Assembly: GCF_950023065.1 (NCBI RefSeq) | Contig: NC_088681.1 | Span: forward strand, 1,550,001-1,614,000 | Direction: 5' to 3' | Source of the DNA: Planococcus citri | Lineage: Eukaryota > Arthropoda > Insecta > Hemiptera > Pseudococcidae | DNA length: 64,000 nt | Part shown: piece by piece, positions 42,395-55,103 of the stretch | How the letters are laid out: every line of letters starts with the position of its first letter | Position numbering within the stretch: position 1 is the first letter of the stretch | The notes under the pieces: model-generated | The model's input: the letters and a program-made list of their open reading frames with translations, nothing else | Databases searched by the model: none | What the model was told of the DNA's origin: nothing | Program-made: the position numbers and the translations under genes

Positions 42395-42561
42395 CCAAAG
42401 TCGGTGTCTTGACCAAAGGCTTCAACGCAGATGATCCGGCAACGCTACTGCCACTACCGCCACTAGTCGGCGTAACAGATTTCGAGATCGGGGTGGTGGG
42501 CTTTTCTTCCATCTTTTTAGCCGACGGTGTGCTGGCATTCGAGGAAGTTCCACTTCTGGGA
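42395..42561 (-). CDS. gro: groucho exon, Ser/Pro-rich region
   Basis: 167 bases: one base completes Ser, 55 codons follow, and one base opens the next. The sequence PRSGTSSNASTPSAKKMEEK, PTTPISKSVTPTSGG and LKPLVKTPTL is rich in Ser-Pro/Thr-Pro sites, which in this family are targets of MAPK and HIPK phosphorylation that weakens repression. The acceptor is TCTTTAG and the donor GTGAGT. Confidence 0.9.
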
Positions 42562-42658
42562 CTAAAGACAGGAAAAAAAAAATCATCAAAATCTCTTAAT
42601 AAAGAAAACATCAGTTCGCAAGCACAATAATATGAAAGGCATCGTGCAGATAACTTAC

Positions 42659-42804
42659 CTATGAGGGCCGATATGATCTTTCTTCGGCACCAATTTATCC
42701 AAACCGTTCTCTCTGGGCGATGTGGTACCATTGGGTGGCGATGCTGGGTCTTCACTGGCATCATCCACGACGAGATCTTGGTCACTTTTTTCACCATCGC
42801 TTGC
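42659..42804 (-). CDS. gro: groucho exon, CcN region
   Basis: 48 codons plus two bases. It reads ASDGEKSDQDLVVDDASEDP and later PRENGLDKLVPKKDHIGPH. The acidic SDGEKSDQD stretch is the casein-kinase-2 site of the CcN domain, and Ser-Pro sites for cdc2-type kinases follow. The acceptor is CGTTACAG and the donor GTAAGTT. Confidence 0.92.
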
Positions 42805-44071
42805 CTGTAACGTAACACACGAATACATTAATAATCTAATTCACGATCATCATCAATACTTTCATTACAGGGTATCAATTGAGCAGTCCAGTTTGAATGA
42901 GATGAACACAATCAAGGGAATGAAAATGCAGTGAAATGATAGTACAGAATGCAGAACAATTCTGCAGAAGTAAAATTTCAAAGACCAGTAGCAAAGAGAG
43001 CAGGGATTGTACTCAAATTTATCTCAAAAAAAGCAACTTTAGCATAACCAAAAAAGCTGGAAAAAGTAACCAGAAAAAATTATCAAAATTCGAATAAAAC
43101 CATAAAAAAAAAAAAAAAAATAGGAAAAACTCAAAACAAATAATTATCAACGCTTCGACAGTAAGTAAATTAGGTGGAAATGCCAAAAGGGAAGCATGAA
43201 AAAAATATTGGATTTTGGAAACATACTTAATCAAAAAAAGTGCCGAACTGATGAAAAAATTGCAAAATTGAAAGAAGAGGGGAGGGGGAGGGGTCCATCG
43301 AAATAAGGAGGGACTTAATTTTAACTTATCCGAAATCATTTCAAAAAATTAAACACAAAAATACCGATACATAGTAAAATTGCAGAAACATTAATTGTAA
43401 AAAATTCAATCATTTTATAACGAAAAAATTATTAAAATCAAAATTAAAGGACGGGAGAGGGGAATTTGTAATCAAAATTTGGACAAGTATTGATTTGTGA
43501 AAATCACTTTAAAAATTCGGATACGAAAAAATCAGAGAAAAAAATATCACAACCTGGAAAAAATTGACACGTTTCAAAAAAAAAAAAAAACTTATTGAAA
43601 TTAAGAAGAAATGACCAAAATAGGAAGCAAAGAACAAAAATTCATCAAAAAATAAGTCTCTAGGAATACAACTCAAGAGCGAAATTCAAAATAAAAGCAC
43701 TTCATAATTTAAGAAAAAACATCTTGAAAATTGAAAAAAAAACCTCACAAATTCACGATAAAATTGCGAAATTTTCACAAAAATTTAGGGACGAAAAAAA
43801 CCACGAAAATTCAGAGAAAATCGTCGAAAAATTGGGAAATACAATCTACGAGAATTTAAAAGAATAAAACATGAAAAAAATCAAGAAAGGACCATGAAAA
43901 AATAGAAAAAAAACATCAAGTTTTGAAATCAAAAAAAAAACTCAAAAATTGTAAAAAGGAGAATTTTACAAAAATTTAAGCAAAAAAAAATTACCAAAAT
44001 TTTGGCGCAAAATTGGGAGAAAATTTCATACAAATTGTGAAAATTCAAGGAAATAGGTTTCGACGAAATTA
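42805..44071. other. groucho intron, A-rich part
   Basis: A-rich on the + strand with repeated GAAAATT and AAAAATTC words and a C/G-run near 43270. No exon or named element. Confidence 0.5.
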
Positions 44072-45496
44072 CAGGGTGTCTAACAAAATTTCTCCGAAGA
44101 AATGCAGTACTTTTACAGTACCTTTTGCAGTACCTTATATTTTTTTTTATCCAGCTTACACCGACCCCCCCCCCAAAGAAAAAATTATATTTTTGAACCA
44201 GTTGGAATTTGTCGATACCGCGGTGGTGACACGCCTGTAACAAAAATACAAGTTTTGCCATCTTCAGGGTGTCCACTCATTTCTGGAAATGATTTTCCCT
44301 GACTTTTCCAGATTTTCCAGACCAATTTTTCCATTTTTCCAAACCATTTTTTTCAATTTTCTATGCTTACACCATACTTTGGTTAAAGAAAAAAAAAATT
44401 TATGGAAAGGGGGGGGGGGTGTATTTTTTTATAAGCTTCTCTTCGAACTGGATGCTTCTTCGGATATAAAAAACAGCTCAACTTTAATTATCAACTTTTT
44501 TAATTAAAAATGAATACATAAATGAATAAACATGCATCAAGTTTGGCCAATTGATTACAATATTCATAATATCTTTAGAAAATGTTTCTTTTCTTTTATG
44601 GTTTTTTGGAGGCATCAAAATGTGAAATTTGTTCATCTTAAAATTGAGAAACAAATTGGCCCGAGCGAAGCGAGAACTTTTGAAAATTTTCATTTCTAGA
44701 TGCCTAAAAGCGAGTTTTTTTTTTAATGAGAAGAGTTTATTTTTTGATTTTTCAAATTTTAATAATGTTTTTTTGAAGGAAGTTAACTACTTTTGAAAAA
44801 AAGAGAACAAGGTCGAGCGAAGCGAGGGCGAAAGCTTCTGAAAATTTGCATTTACGAGTAGCGTTTTTTTTTTGGCTTTTAAAATTTTAGAATTTGAATA
44901 ATGATTTTTTAAAGGAAGTTGATTTTGAAAAAGAAAACAGAACAGGCCCAAGTGAGGGCAAACGCTTTTGTAAATTTGTATTTCGAGATGTATAAAAACG
45001 ATGTTTTTTTTTGTGAGTTCATTTTTTGGCATGTTCGTCTGGCCCTTTAAAAAGAAAAGAAAACAAGCCCTAGCGAAGCGATGGCAAAAGCTTTTTAAAA
45101 TTTGTCTTTCAAGAAGTAAAAAATAATGTTTTCCTTTCATAACAGGTCCTTATCGGGAATTTGCAATTCATCGTTTTTTCAAAATTCGAGGGATTTTGCG
45201 TGAAAATTACGAAATTTCCTGACTTTTCCAGGCCGACCAAATCCCTGACTTTTCCAGGTTTTCCAGGCTTGTGGACACCCTGCACCTTTTGAGGTACAAA
45301 ATGAACGTTTTTTTAAAAATTTTCACCAATTAATTCATTTTGAGGTTTTTTAAAAAATTTTAAATCAATGATTTTGAGAAAAAATACAGTACTTTTCAGG
45401 CAAAATGCAGTACTTTACAGTACTTGCAGTACTGAGGATTTCAATGCAGTACTTTTACAGTACTTGCAGTACCTGCAGTACCTGTTAGACACCCTG
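44072..45496. mobile_element. Outer CAGGGTGTC-ended element with GCAGTAC repeats
   Basis: Exact 14-bp ends CAGGGTGTCTAACA and TGTTAGACACCCTG, flanked by AATTA on both sides (5 bp). Just inside each end are repeats of GCAGTACTTTTACAGTACC. A second CAGGGTGTC element (44265-45282) sits inside it. No transposase. hAT-like ends, but the flanking duplication is 5 rather than 8 bases. Confidence 0.75.
44265..45282. mobile_element. Inner CAGGGTGTCC element nested in the outer one
   Basis: Exact 12-bp ends CAGGGTGTCCAC and GTGGACACCCTG. Near each end the phrase CCCTGACTTTTCCAG occurs (inverted pair). The interior has four ~140-bp imperfect repeats containing GAGCGAAGCGAG and AAAGCTT-TGAAAATTTG-ATTT. 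Flanks CATCTT and CACCTT match at 5 of 6 bases. No coding frame. Confidence 0.72.
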
Positions 45497-46202
45497 AATT
45501 AAGAACAAAAATTTAGTCAGAAAAACCGAATCAATAAAATTCAAAACAAGATCACGGAAGGGATAAAAATGGAAAACTCTAAAAAATTCAGTCCCTCCAG
45601 GAAAAATCCCTGAAAATTCAGAACAGAGAATTCACGAGCATTAAAAGTATGAATTCGAAAAAAAATCAATCATCGAAAAATTTAAAGCAAAACTCGAGAC
45701 AATTTTAGAGAAAAAATTGATCAAAGAGAGAAGAAATCCCGAGGACCTTCCCTATAACGGGGGGGGGGGGGGAGGTGAGAGGGATCAACGAATGAAAGAT
45801 ATCAAGATTCAGAAAAAAATTCCACCACAAAGGTGAAAATGAAAAAAAAAACAAACTCCAGTCTTCAAGAAGCCCCCCCCCTCCTGAAAAAATGGTCAAA
45901 ATTTAAAGGGAATCATAACTTTTGGAAGAAGAAAAATCACCATTCCTAAAAAAAAGTAAGCAAAAAATCGCTAGTTTTTTTAAAGCACGAGACTCGAAAA
46001 AAACTCTGTTGAAACATAAAAAATACAGTCAAAATTGAGGCAAAAAATGTACTGGGAGCAAAACTAAAATCGTGAAATTCAAAGCCAAAATTTGAACGGG
46101 AAAACAAAATGTAAATTTCGAAAAAATCATCAAAAAACAAAAAAAAAAAAATTCACGAAAATTGAAAAAAATAAATGTTTATGAAAAAATGACGAGAACT
46201 CA
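45497..46202. other. groucho intron, A-rich part
   Basis: A-rich sequence with two homopolymer runs (G-run near 45760, C-run near 45875). No gene. Confidence 0.5.
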
Positions 46203-47280
46203 CAAGGGAACCTCTTGAGGTGTCCGCATTCGATTTGAACGGGACCGCGATTTTTGGAAAGAGCATGTTCTAAAACCCCCAAATCCAAATTTTCAGCTGC
46301 CCAAGTTCGCTTTTCGATTTTTGGCGAATTTTTGAACATCCAAAATTGACTATTTTGGTGATTTATGCTTTTTTTAAAAAAAAAAGTACGTTTTGGATCA
46401 GTAAAAATGTTCAAAATAAGTCCTAAAACGTATATTAACCCCCCCATCCAAATTTCGCCATTTCCAGCCATTCTGGAGCCTCCAACGCAAATTTTCAATT
46501 TCTCCAGAATTTTCAATTTGCTCCAGAAAGCGTGAATATGAAGTTGGGCAGCTAAAAATCGAGTTGTGTGTTATACTTGACCTGTTTAACGAATTTATCC
46601 ACACTTGAGCCGATTCTGGAGGGGACACCTCAAGAGTGGTTTTTTGACCAGCTTTTTTTCAAAATAAAAATATTCAAAAATCAAAAATTTCCCGTTTGCG
46701 AAAAAATTTTCGAAATTTGCGCGAATTGCAGTATTTTATCATGAACTAACCCCACGAGGGCGAATTTCGCCATTTCCAGCCTTTCTGGGGCCTCCCTGCA
46801 ATTTTTGAATATTTTTATCATGAAAAAGGCATGTCAAAAAACCATTCTTGAGGTGTCCCCTCCAAAATCGGCTCAAATGTGGATAAATTCGTTGAACAGG
46901 TCGAGTGTAACACACAACTCGATTTTTAGCTGCCCAACTTCATATTCGCGCCTTCTGGAGCAAATTGAAATTCTGGAGAAATTGAAAAATAGCGCTGGAG
47001 GCTCCAGAATGGCAGTAAATGGCGAAATTTGGATTGGGGAGAGAGGTTAATATCAGTTTTAGGACTTATTTTGAACATTTTTACTGATCAAGTACGTACT
47101 TTTTTTAAAAAAAAGCATAAATCACCAAAATAGTCAATTTTGGATTTTCAAAAATTCGCCAAAAATCGAAAAGCGAACTTGGGCAGCTGAAAATTTAGAT
47201 TTGGGGGTTTTAGACCATGCTCTTTCAAAAAATCGCTGTCCCGTTCAAATCGGAGGCGGACACCTCAAGAGGTTCCCTTG
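46203..47280. mobile_element. Foldback element, 1078 bp, in groucho intron
   Basis: Ends CAAGGGAACCTCTTGAGGTG and its complement, flanked by TCA on both sides (46200-46202 and 47281-47283). The arms are complementary over ~430 bp with few mismatches, leaving a loop near 46640-46850. The phrase TCTTGAGGTGTCC appears at the ends and again beside the loop, so the element has an inner pair of end-like sequences. It shares TGGAGCCTCCA with the 483-2233 family but has different ends. Confidence 0.8.
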
Positions 47281-47649
47281 TCAGGATGATAAAATTCAGC
47301 AACAATTCAGGAGAAAAAAAAACATCAAAATTTAAAACAAAATCATGGAAAAATTATTTTGGAAAAAAATCCACTACAAACTATCGAGAAATTCAAAATT
47401 AATGAGTAAATTGGGAAAACCCCCCAAAAAAAATTCAAAAGAAAAACCATCAAATCTGGAAAAATAAAACTCTTAACGCTAAAAATGCAGTAAGGCCAAA
47501 ATAGCATTTTATACAAAATAAGGAGTTCTGAACAGGAGAACAACAGTTCACATAGCCTCCAAGATGCCACCATCGAAACAAATACCAAAGGAGGAGAAAA
47601 AGGATACCTTCATCTACGAAGTAAAATAGTAAATTAAATAAATACTCAC
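47281..47649. other. groucho intron, start
   Basis: A-rich intronic sequence between the foldback element and the next exon. Nothing recognisable. Confidence 0.5.
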
Positions 47650-47748
47650 ATGACAATCTTTTTCTTCCTTCTTGACTTTTTTGTGCTCAATTTCTGCGGG
47701 ACTTCTAGCTCGATACTTTTCTCGTTCGGCCGGCGAAATTGAATTTCT
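47650..47748 (-). CDS. gro: groucho exon, GP/CcN junction
   Basis: Thirty-three codons, phase 0 at both ends. The acceptor is GTTTGCAG and the donor GTGAGT. It reads RNSISPAEREKYRARSPAEI and then EHKKVKKEEKDCH. RNSxSPAxREKYRxRSP is an invariant Groucho/TLE block. The lysine-rich stretch is the probable nuclear localisation signal of the CcN domain. Confidence 0.93.
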
Positions 47749-49050
47749 CTGCAAACACAAAAACAAACCAACAACAAATTATTAACTCGTCTATCTCATT
47801 TGGCCTGGTTTTATATAAAATCTTCAACGTCATTTAGACGAGGGAACGGAACGCTTTTATCATAAATATATAAAAAAGGGGTGCTCTCGAGGATATGCTT
47901 TCCAATCTCTCAAGTAGGCAGTGGCAGTACATCCAAGCAGCACTATAAAAGCATACTCTTCTCTCTCTTTAAAGGTACAGCACACTGTGCGCCGAGTAGT
48001 TTTCAAATTAGCTCTAATGATTCGAGAGCGTTTCGCTGCTCTTCTCTTTTCTATAGTTCGTCGGCATATTGTAAACGTGGCGCTAAAAAAAAAAAGAAAA
48101 AAGAAAAAAGGGGAGCCACCGCGCCGCGCCGCTCGCGCTTTGCGCTCCTCCACAAAGGTAAATCCTTTTTCGCGAATTCATCATGCGGAAACTTGATGGG
48201 AAAGATGGGGTGGGTGTATCGAAGCGAAACGCATACCGACCAGCAAAAAATATATTACAGTATTCCGAGAGGCGCGCAAAATACTCCTCTGTCTCTCGCT
48301 CTGCTTTAGATTTTCGAGACAGGTCAAAGTACCTTTACGTTACGTTATTTTCCATGAAAAATAACCGACCGAGAAAAATAACGCCGTAGTGGGAAAAAAG
48401 GGTAAAATAGACGCGCTTCTTGCGAACGGCACGGCAACCCGTATTACACGAAATTGCCGCACACACTACCCCCATTTGCCAATCTCGATCCCTTTATAGG
48501 TAGTACACGGCTACACGGCTACACGCACACAAAACCCAGCCAACCGTTCTCAATCCATTACAAGCCTGCAAATGAATGAATTAAATCTTAACCGCATGGG
48601 GCCGCTGAAATTCAACCCTCGCTAAACCACTTCTTCTCTGCCTCATTCCACCAATACACTATACAGCAGTCCCTTTAGCCCATCTTTTTTAGACACGACG
48701 ACGACGACGACGATACACTACACTGACTAGAGGGACCTGGTGGTAGTGGTGTCTTCTTTCCTTATTTTTTTCACCCTTTTTCTCCGCAAATACATCGTTG
48801 GGTATCTGAAAACATTACACGATTGCCTCTTTTGTGTTAATTTAAATGATTCGGCTGCCGGCACGGTGCGAGTACCTACCCTCCTTTACATTAGAATCTA
48901 GTCGAGTAATCTCCCCTATACATATATACACGCATTACAGATACCTTTTGCTTTTCACTAAAGCGATATTTAATTGGCGACTGGGTCGACGTATAACAAT
49001 GAATGGCGACGATCACATTAATTCCCAGTCTTAACGTACCCATGCGAGAG
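47749..49050. other. groucho intron: CpG-richer non-repetitive block
   Basis: From ~47880 to ~49050 the sequence is not simple-repeat and is distinctly richer in CG (for example CCGCGCCGCGCCGCTCGCGC at 48119 and (ACG)n near 48696). Frames of up to 142 codons occur on both strands, with no recognisable protein and no splice context. Candidate enhancer or alternative promoter. Confidence 0.4.
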
Positions 49051-50039
49051 AACTGTTTGCTTTTCATAAACAAATCGCAATGACCGTAAACAATCCAAAT
49101 GAACCAAACGTGAAAATGATACCACACAACAATTAAACCAACCGAATTTGGTAGTCACAAAACTGAATTGGAACTTCTAAAAAATCAACTTAAACCAAAC
49201 CAGACCAGCTTTCTGTGGTCAAAATTCAATAGACTCAAAAAATTGAACCGAAATCCGAAACTTGGAATTTTATCTAATATTTATGAGAATTGAGAAATCC
49301 TGATAGTGAAACTAGGTAAACCCAAAACCCGAAACTATAATTGTAGCCCAAAATTTCCATAATTATTCGTAACGTTAAACAAAATATTCTTCTTTCTCTG
49401 GCATTGTGCGCTGATTTATTTATCACCAAACCTCCCGCCGAGAAAGAAAAAAAATTCAATAGGGGGTCGAAGTCACCCAACGAAACCTTCACACACTGAT
49501 AAGTAAAGTTAGATATGTACTAAAAATTCCTAAAAATTTTGCGTATATTGTCAGCGGGGATCCTGATACTAATACCATGAAAGCTGTTTCGCTATCAACG
49601 TCAAATTAATCGACCATAACTACTTCGAAACTAGAGAACATCGAGTGTTTAAAATGCTTACCCATTCGAAGATATCGCATCATAGTATTCGTCGCAGTTT
49701 AGAACAGAAATGTCTTAGATAAACGAGAAAATCCTACAAAAAATGTGATCTGAATATTACACGAGAAAATTCTTTCGAACCCCGCATGAAAATGACGCAG
49801 GGGGGAAGTAAAAAAAAAACTATTTTAAAATCACAAAAACAGTTTAAAAACGCGAAAAAAGCTCAACAAAATTGCGATGTACATCACAAATAATTACTCT
49901 TGAAATCAAACACGATGTTCACGCGTCCAGCGCTGAACCTAAACTGAGCCTAGAGACCACAATACTGTCGAAGTGAGCGTTGTTGTCACCTCCCTCCCCC
50001 CCAACAGGGTTGTTCAACTACAAACCTGACAGGATTAGC
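49051..50039. other. groucho intron, mixed sequence
   Basis: Moderately A/T-rich, mostly unique sequence. 49780-49990 has scattered CG. No exon recognised. Confidence 0.4.
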
Positions 50040-50059
50040 CAGTGTTGCCAAATGAAATT

Positions 50060-50880
50060 TTAATAAATTGCCACTTATTGTAATTATTTTAAATAAAAAA
50101 CTGCATAAAAAAGTTCATCGCAAAAACTGCGTAATTACCTGTAATTTACTTGAATTTTGGTAATTTGAGGTAAATACAAGTTTTGAGTAATTATTATCAG
50201 TAATTGACTATAATTCCAGTATAGTAATTACAATCATTTTTTGCAATTACCAGTAATTTTTCATAATTACCGTAATTTACCACAATTACCATAATTTACC
50301 AAAATTACAGGAATTTACCAAGATTATTATAATTTTTTAAAAATTACCATAATTTACCAAAATTACAGTAATTTATTAAAAATTACCATAGTTTACCAAA
50401 ATTACTGTCATTTACCAAAAATTACCATAAATTACCGTAATTTACCAAAAATTACCATACTTTACCAAAATTACCATACTTTACCAAAAATTACCGTAAT
50501 TTACCAAAATTACAGTAATTTACCAAGATTATTATAATTTTTTAAAAATTACCATAATTTACCAAAATTACAGTAATTTACTAAAAATTACCATAATTTA
50601 CCAAAATTACCATAGTTTACCAAAATTACTGTCATTTACCAAAAATTACCCTAAATTACCAAAAATTACCGTAATTTACAAAAAAAATTACCATAATTTA
50701 CCAAAAATTACCGTAATTTACCACAAATTACCGTAATTTACTAAAATTACCGTAATTTATTGAAATCCAACAAAATTACTTCAGTTTGCCAAAATCACGG
50801 TAATTTACCAAGATTATTATAATTTACTAAAAATTACCGTAATTAACCAAACTTATTGTAATTTACCCAATTTTCAACCA
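50060..50880. repeat. Minisatellite of AATTACCGTAATTTACCAA units
   Basis: About forty units of 19-22 bases alternating AATTACC(A/G)TAATTT and TACCAAA. A ~225-bp higher-order duplication is visible: the phrase CCAAGATTATTATAATTTTT occurs near 50319 and 50524 and is followed by the same order of variants. Confidence 0.88.
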
Positions 50881-52849
50881 AAATTTATTTTAACCACTAA
50901 AATGAGCCACAAATTGTGAGCGATAACAAAGCCATAACCATAACTAAAATGATTGATTTAGAATTTTTTAACTGTAACTGTAGCCAATTCATTTCATTTT
51001 GGTAACGGTTAATTTGTAAAGTTTAGGAAGCTTGATGAGCTTTGATCAATTTCACCATTGTATGCCCGTTTTCAAGCAACTTCAAGATGTTTTATACGAT
51101 TTTGTCAAAAAATTTTACAAATTTTATTGAAATTTGATCCACGTTTTGATGATTTTCACTTTCAGAAATGTTTAAAGTTTCAATGTTAACATTTGTTGAA
51201 AAAACATTTTTATTCAACAATGATTCACGTCATTCTTGCTCAATCCTGTCAAATTTTACAAAATTATCATCACTTTTTTGGTGATGTTGAGTGATTTTGA
51301 TTTTACAATAAGCTTTTTCGAGTGTTTTTATTTAGTTTTCATACGTTTTCGACACTTTTTCTAGTACTTTTGCCAATTTTACCAATTCCAATAGTCATTT
51401 TTAGTTTATAATTTTTTTTTACGCAATTTTGGCAAATTTCTTCCACATTTCACTACTTTTTAGTGATTTTTATAAATTATAAAAAGTATTGCTTTTTTCA
51501 TGAATTTAAAAAAAAATGCCACTTTTTGCAAGATTGTAAAAAAAAACTGCTTTGTTGGCAAAACTTTAACGAAAAAGTCTCACTTTGAAATTGAAAAAAA
51601 AAGAAACTGGTTTTTGGCCAAAGTTGTGAAAATGAAGTCTCCCACTTTATGTTAAAATTTTATTGCAATAAAAAGTCCCGAAATTGCATTAAAATCTTGG
51701 TTTTTTTTCTTCACAAAACTGTCCAAAAAAAAGGCACACTTTTTTGGTCAGAATCGAATAAATGTCCCATTGTTCACAACAGTTCCAAAACTCCCCACTT
51801 TTTGCAAAAAACGTTGAAAAAATTCCAACTGATTTGCAAAAAATTGCAAAGAAATGTCGATTTTTCGTCACAATTATATTAAAAAAAAATAATTGTTTTT
51901 TTCAAAATTGATTTCAACAAATTGAAATCAAGTTTGATGAAAAATTGATCAACTTTGTGTAATTTTCCACAATTTGTTAGATACGAGTATTTGAACACTT
52001 TTGCAATATTTCACCAAAATTTAGCGATATTTCATCGAATTTCAGTGCCATCCAACTGTTTTTACAACATTTCAACAAATTCGAGCAATTTTCACAAAGT
52101 TTGCTCAATTTGTGGCAATTTTTCTTCAATCTATGGCACCATTAGCACCTATAGTAATCAGTTAGACAAACTTCATTAAAGTTTACAAAATTTCCTGCAA
52201 TTTTGAGAATATTTGATTAATTATTAGATATTAATCTTATCATATCAAGTAATTACAAACACCCCAAAAAAAAAAAAAAAAAAAAAAAAAATATTTTAGT
52301 CGTTTCCAATTTTTTTTTTGCAATTATAACAAATAGTCTGAAAATTATTTTTACGCCTCTTTAACAATTTTTTTGATATCTTAGGTGATTTTTTGCAGTT
52401 TTGTTTCAATTCGATAATATTTAATATTTTTTTGGAAGGGGGGAGGGGGAATTTTCAATAGCTTTTTTTATATTTGAACATTTTTGCAATGTTTTTATTT
52501 ATTTTCAATCAATTACAATCATTTTTATGCTATTCTAACGATTTTTCGAGCTATTTCGCGAAACTGCTCAATTGTGCTGCGGATTTTTCATCAATTTAAA
52601 GCAATTTTGAATAACTGGGAGTTCAATAATTCAAACATCTTTTCCATAATTTTCGGAATTTTGGATGATTACCTACTATTCAATTCTGAAAATTTGAACG
52701 ATAGTTGGCGATTATCGATAATCTGAGGCGATTTAAACGAGATGCCAAAAAATTCATAAATACTTATTTTTTCACCGGATAGCGAACGAAATTATCTGAG
52801 ACAAATATTACACCTGATAGAAAAAATTTACCATCGATTCGATTTGTTC
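50881..52849. repeat. groucho intron, A/T simple sequence
   Basis: T-rich and A-rich tracts; 51500-51900 is the CAAAATTG-AAAAAGTC pattern. An A-run of ~28 bases is at 52265-52291. No gene. Confidence 0.5.
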
Positions 52850-54930
52850 GTTTTTCCAAAGTTGAGCTGTAAGTACGTCGAAGCTGGCGCATGTAATTCT
52901 CAAACTATCCACACAGACAGAACATAGCGACTAGCGAGCGAGGTCCAAAGTAAAGACTAAAGAGCAAAAGAGGGATACGAGCGCAGCATTTCGCCGAAAT
53001 CCAAATCTAATGGGTTCTTATTGCGACCACAAAACAAACCACAAATACCAGTTAGGGTTTAAACAACCTCGGACCGTATCGTATTTCGAATACCGATGCG
53101 TTCGCCCTGCGCTGCACCTCGTCGCTATTACGAGTAAATCGGCAATCGCAGCTCAGCCGAAGCTGGTCCTGAAACCGCATCTACAATTTCTATCTGTCGG
53201 TTCGGCGAACCCCTGTCGTAGATTTCATTACACTATGGCCGTTTAACCGGCACCTTTCACTGCATAATCTACCTACGTATCGTCGTACATGTGCTATATT
53301 CTCCCCTACATCTATACGTATGTATACCTACATACACGATGGCCAAGTTGGATACGTAAATAGCGAGCAGCAGGTACTCGTATAATACGCGTACGTAGGT
53401 ACATAGAAAACAAAAACACCACCCGACCGATTAACTCGTTTGTATACCGAAGTGGGGAGAGGGGAAAAAAGGCAACCCGAACTCGGTGTCATCTCTCCGT
53501 GTAACTGGCTTAATTAAAAGTAATTAAACCGACCGAGATGATTACAAAAGGGTACACAGCTCTCTGGTGCTACTGCTACCGAGTTTTCGTTTTCCATTAC
53601 CATAGCGTCGACACAGCCACAGGGACGGGGTTCCAGAAACCGCGCTTTTATACTACTTAATTACATCGCGATTCGTTCTCTTCGTGTCGTCTACACTTCT
53701 ACAGTCGCGAGTCGCGGCTATTTTTATTCTTCTTTAATTATTATCGTTTTCTGACCTTCGATAGCGTATACAATATTTGACATTTTGGTACATTAACTCG
53801 ACACACTTCTACTATATTCGAATCTCATTTATTCCTAATTTTTCTCAATCGCTCTAGAAACCCAGACACCCTGACACCCTGAGCCATGGATATTGGATAT
53901 CCACCACCCACCACCCACCACCTCTGACCTTCTTCATCGCCATATACGAGTATAATGACGCGACGTCGTTTGAATATTTCATAAACCTATCTCAGCTCGC
54001 TCAAACACGCGCTCTCATCGCCGCCGCGCCGAACCGTTAATCACAATGGAAAATGAAAAATTAATATCGAATTCGTCGTCGTCGTAGTCAGTTTTCTAAT
54101 CGACCCACCGCAAACAACTACACAGTACACACGCCACAGCCAACTTATTCGACGGCCTTAACTCGGCTCATTTGAATTAATAACGCGAGTATCTTCACTT
54201 CACACCACCATCATCCAATACAAAGACTCGGGAAAAAATCACACACAGTCTTTTTTCACCAACTTAGAGTTGAACTACCCCCCTTCAAAAGTACACATCT
54301 TGTTACCTTCTACGTTATAATTTCACCAGTCCGTTCGTTCCGTCCCTATTTTCTTATCGAATTCATAAGTTTAAAAAAAAAATAAGGGTGAATATAAATA
54401 AAGTAAGGGTGAAATATGTTAGTCGACGACGATGGTGTAACAAAAATACGAATAAAAAATGCTAAACTATGGTACTCTACTCTTGTTGCACTCCTCGAGC
54501 TATCACTTTTTACAAAAAGAGGGTACGACGTTAATTTTAAACGGTACATAAGTAATAGGGATGTAAATGATATAATCCTTCCATCGAGTCGAGGTCTCGC
54601 GACGGCGACGTACGACGAGAAAACATGGCAGATATGTTTGTATTTCGTATAATGGATTTACAAGCTCAACCCCAGCACGTAACTACTATCGCCAGGGGGA
54701 ACACAATTACAATGCTAAAACCAGATATCGAATTACTTTTTTATGCACTCGCAGTGTCGAGCGAAAATCGCCGAAATTCAATAAGAATTACCGCGAGGGA
54801 AGCATATCAGACGAAAAATCTACACACAGCGAAATCAGTCATCAAGGTCATCGAAAACAAATTTTTTAATGGGAAAAGCGGACTTTTTTTGCGAGCACTT
54901 TCAACAGAAATTATTTTTTTTCGAATGTTT
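52850..54930. other. groucho intron: CpG-richer non-repetitive block
   Basis: Non-simple, CG-containing sequence with low repeat content (for example 53040-53270, and 54020-54090 with CGTCGTCGTCGT). Open frames up to 102 codons lack homology I can recognise. Could contain enhancers or a non-coding exon. Confidence 0.4.
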
Positions 54931-55103
54931 TGATTGGAGGAAGGGAAGGGGGAGCTGAAGAATCAATCTTTCATTCAGGCATGAAATCCACTATTTAATT
55001 TTTTTAGTGACTTTAGTGACTGAAAAATAGCAAAAAAATGACCAAAAATTTGAGAAAAAGTGACCACAATTTTGAGAAATGAGAGAAAAGTATATTGTGT
55101 TAG

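Noticed and set aside
47881..48309. 142-codon + strand frame in the groucho intron
   Set aside because: Overlapping frames of similar length on both strands, biased composition and no recognisable domain.
54416..54933. 78- and 102-codon frames in a groucho intron
   Set aside because: No splice context, no homology recognised, and unremarkable for sequence without simple repeats.
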